This document shows, piece by piece, positions 62,491-64,000 of a DNA stretch of 64,000 nt. Made by a program: the position numbers and the translations under genes. The stretch spans positions 1 through 64,000 of the forward strand of contig DCYS01000012.1 of assembly GCA_002331485.1 (NCBI GenBank), read 5' to 3'. Under the pieces are notes generated by a model. That model did no database searches and was not told where the DNA came from. It worked only from the letters and a program-made list of their open reading frames with translations. Source of the stretch: Flavobacteriales bacterium UBA2104. Lineage in GTDB: Bacteria > Bacteroidota > Bacteroidia > Flavobacteriales_D > Crocinitomicaceae. Positions within the stretch are counted from its first letter, which is position 1. Each line of letters begins with the position of its first letter.

Positions 62491-63369
62491 ATGCAACTTT
62501 TAGACGGAAAGTCCACTTCCAAAGCGATCAAAGAAGAATTATCTCAAGCTGTCGAACAACGTAAAAAAGATGGAAAGAAGATACCTCATCTCGTTGCTGT
62601 TTTAGTTGGAAATGACGGTGGTTCTCTAACCTATGTTGGTTCAAAAGTGAAAACTTGTCAAAAGATCGGCTTTGAAAGTACATTGATCCACAAAGAAGAT
62701 ACGATCTCAGAAAAGGAACTATTGGATTTGGTTAATGAACTTAACAATGATGAGAATGTGGATGGATTCATTGTTCAATTGCCCCTTCCTAAGCACATCG
62801 ATGAGAAAAAAGTAACGCTTGCCATCGATCCAAAGAAAGATGTTGATGGATTCCACCCAATGAATCTTGGAAATATGGTGCTTGATCTACCTGGTTTTTT
62901 GCCAGCAACTCCAGCCGGAATGTTAGAGTTATTCAAGCGCTATGAGATTGAAACTTCAGGGAAACACTGTGTTGTGATCGGTCGTTCGCATATCGTTGGT
63001 GCTCCGATGAGTATCATGATGGGAAGAAACAGCTACCCTGGAAATTCAACCGTAACATTAACCCATTCTAGAACGAAGAATCTTAAAGAGATCGTCCTTC
63101 AAGCCGACATAATTATTTCTGCTATTGGAAAACCTGGATTTTTAACTGCTGACATGGTTAAGGAAGGTGCTGTGGTCATGGATGTTGGGATAACCCGAAT
63201 TGAGGACGAAACAAAAAAGAAAGGGTATCGCATCAGCGGTGATGTTGATTTTGAAAATGTAGCACCGAAGTGTTCTTACATTACACCAGTGCCTGGAGGT
63301 GTCGGACCTATGACAATAGTCTCATTGATGATGAATACCCTGAAGGCTATGGAACTTAATGGAAAGTAG
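62491..63369 (+). CDS. folD: Bifunctional methylenetetrahydrofolate dehydrogenase/cyclohydrolase
   Basis: 292 residues. Converts 5,10-methylene-tetrahydrofolate to 10-formyl-tetrahydrofolate in two steps, supplying one-carbon units. The catalytic pair Y48 and K52 is in LTYVGSKVKTCQKIGF; FIVQLPLPKHID, KDVDGFHPMNLG, PATPAGMLELF, VVIGRSHIVGAPMSIMM (the NADP site) and PVPGGVGPMT are all present. Cytoplasmic. It is a single-gene unit in front of a copy of the S23-type repeat. Confidence 0.97.
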   Translation: MQLLDGKSTSKAIKEELSQAVEQRKKDGKKIPHLVAVLVGNDGGSLTYVGSKVKTCQKIGFESTLIHKEDTISEKELLDLVNELNNDENVDGFIVQLPLPKHIDEKKVTLAIDPKKDVDGFHPMNLGNMVLDLPGFLPATPAGMLELFKRYEIETSGKHCVVIGRSHIVGAPMSIMMGRNSYPGNSTVTLTHSRTKNLKEIVLQADIIISAIGKPGFLTADMVKEGAVVMDVGITRIEDETKKKGYRISGDVDFENVAPKCSYITPVPGGVGPMTIVSLMMNTLKAMELNGK

Positions 63370-63375
63370 TTAATT

Positions 63376-63526
63376 AGTGAGTAGTGACGTCATCTCATAG
63401 ATGAGATTTAGTGACAAATGCTGATTCGTTACGGAGATTTTATTCATTGACCCTTCAAAGCTTATCCCTGATAATTCGGTACCAAGAAAAGCATGCGCAG
63501 TCTAATTCAGTGTAAATTATGTCACT
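63376..63526 (+). repeat. S23-associated repeat, gene-free diverged copy
   Basis: Starts AGTGAGTAGTGACGTCA (63376-63392) and ends ATGTCACT (63519-63526). It has the inner blocks seen in the copies at 39451 and 40007 in order: AGTGACAAATG, GATTCGT and TTATGTCACT. It lies between the convergent folD and M3 peptidase genes and reaches the peptidase stop codon. Confidence 0.65.
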
Positions 63527-64000
63527 CAATTAAGTAATGACAACTCTTCTTGAATCATTTTAGCCAATTCGCTAATGTTCTCTTTTGAAAAATCAAAAGT
63601 AATTCCTGCAGCCTTGTAAATTTCGGGAATGGATTTAGTATACCCAAGTGATAAAGCATCTTTATACTTTTGAATAGCAGTTTTAAAATCTTCCTTACTA
63701 TTTTTCCATACTGCTAATGCGCCTAATTGCGCCATACCATATTCGATGTAGTAAAAGGGTACTTCAAACAAATGAAGTTGTCGCTGCCATGTGTTTTCCC
63801 TTACTTCTTCGTATCCTGTCCAATCAGTTAGACCAGTTCCATAATCATCGAGGATAGAGATCCACTTTTCTTTTCTTTCACGAATAGAATGTTTAGGATT
63901 CTCATAGACCCAATGCTGGAATTCATCAATAGTAGCTACCCAAGGAAGTATTTTAAGAATCGTTTCGAGCTGTTCAATTTTTGCTCTTTTAAGATCATCC
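63526..64000 (-). CDS. pepF: M3 family oligoendopeptidase, C-terminal part (cut by window end)
   Basis: The last 158 residues of a longer protein; the frame is open to the window edge with no start codon in a sensible place, so the N-terminus and the HExxH zinc site lie outside. The visible part matches the C-terminus of M3B oligoendopeptidases: DYGTGLTDWTGYEEVRENTW, then HLFEVPFYYIEYGMAQLGAL (conserved His and Tyr of the active-site wall) and YKDALSLGYTKSIPEIYKAA. It cleaves short peptides in the cytoplasm. It is convergent with folD. Confidence 0.92.
   Translation of the reverse strand, partial: DDLKRAKIEQLETILKILPWVATIDEFQHWVYENPKHSIRERKEKWISILDDYGTGLTDWTGYEEVRENTWQRQLHLFEVPFYYIEYGMAQLGALAVWKNSKEDFKTAIQKYKDALSLGYTKSIPEIYKAAGITFDFSKENISELAKMIQEELSLLN

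Overview
The window is chromosomal DNA from a member of the Bacteroidota, most likely a marine Flavobacteriales-type organism. The evidence is AT-rich DNA, TonB-dependent receptors with a carboxypeptidase-regulatory N-domain, a complete Bat (aerotolerance) operon, a type IX secretion (T9SS) C-terminal sorting domain, PorE-like and GWxTD proteins, menaquinone genes, and promoters of the Bacteroidota type (TTG, about 17-21 bases, then TAnnTTTG). The family or genus cannot be fixed from the sequence alone.

Layout. 1-1.5 kb: a small accessory stretch with two diverged intergenic repeats, a secreted orphan protein and a ParDE toxin-antitoxin pair. 1.7-4.9 kb: a secreted WD40-caspase protein. 5-10.8 kb: saccharopine dehydrogenase-like enzyme, then a TonB receptor with its lipoprotein partner. 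11-19.3 kb: an eight-gene moxR-DUF58-batABCDE operon. 19.5-25.9 kb: an iron-type outer-membrane locus (DUF4856 lipoprotein, imelysin, HTTM/gamma-carboxylase-like protein, TonB receptor) with a candidate operator. 26-29.7 kb: msrB, a PorE-like OmpA protein and a TPR protein. 29.9-32.3 kb: heme A synthase and arginine decarboxylase. 32.3-33.3 kb: a repeat element carrying a GxxExxY nuclease-like gene. 33.3-39.3 kb: a small membrane protein, an M28 peptidase, a 7TM-SpoIIE phosphatase, menC and menA. 39.4-40.1 kb: a second repeat family flanking an S23 four-helix-bundle gene. 40.1-47.8 kb: xerD and aroQ, separated by a four-gene operon that encodes a T9SS-sorted subtilisin, two paralogous barrel-like proteins and a lipoprotein. 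47.8-50.3 kb: a glycosyltransferase and a GWxTD protein. 50.5-51.0 kb: tRNA-Ser(UGA) followed by a 214-bp tandem duplication. 51.1-64 kb: SDR, barrel protein, DEAD-box helicase, typA, a 7TM-LuxR regulator, an unknown secreted protein, GNAT, SOUL, WG-repeat protein, folD and the C-terminal part of an M3 oligoendopeptidase.

Most genes are ordinary housekeeping or cell-envelope genes. The unusual signal is a recurring pattern: small accessory genes (GxxExxY, S23, and perhaps ParDE) sit inside or between short repeats with imperfect inverted termini, and gene-free copies of the same repeats lie elsewhere in the window. The clearest case is at 32.3-33.3 kb. There, two intact 177-bp units are followed by a third whose left and right halves are separated by the GxxExxY gene, and a gene-free copy lies at 51.9-52.1 kb. 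This looks like a gene-carrying element plus its gene-less derivatives and is the best candidate here for an undescribed system.
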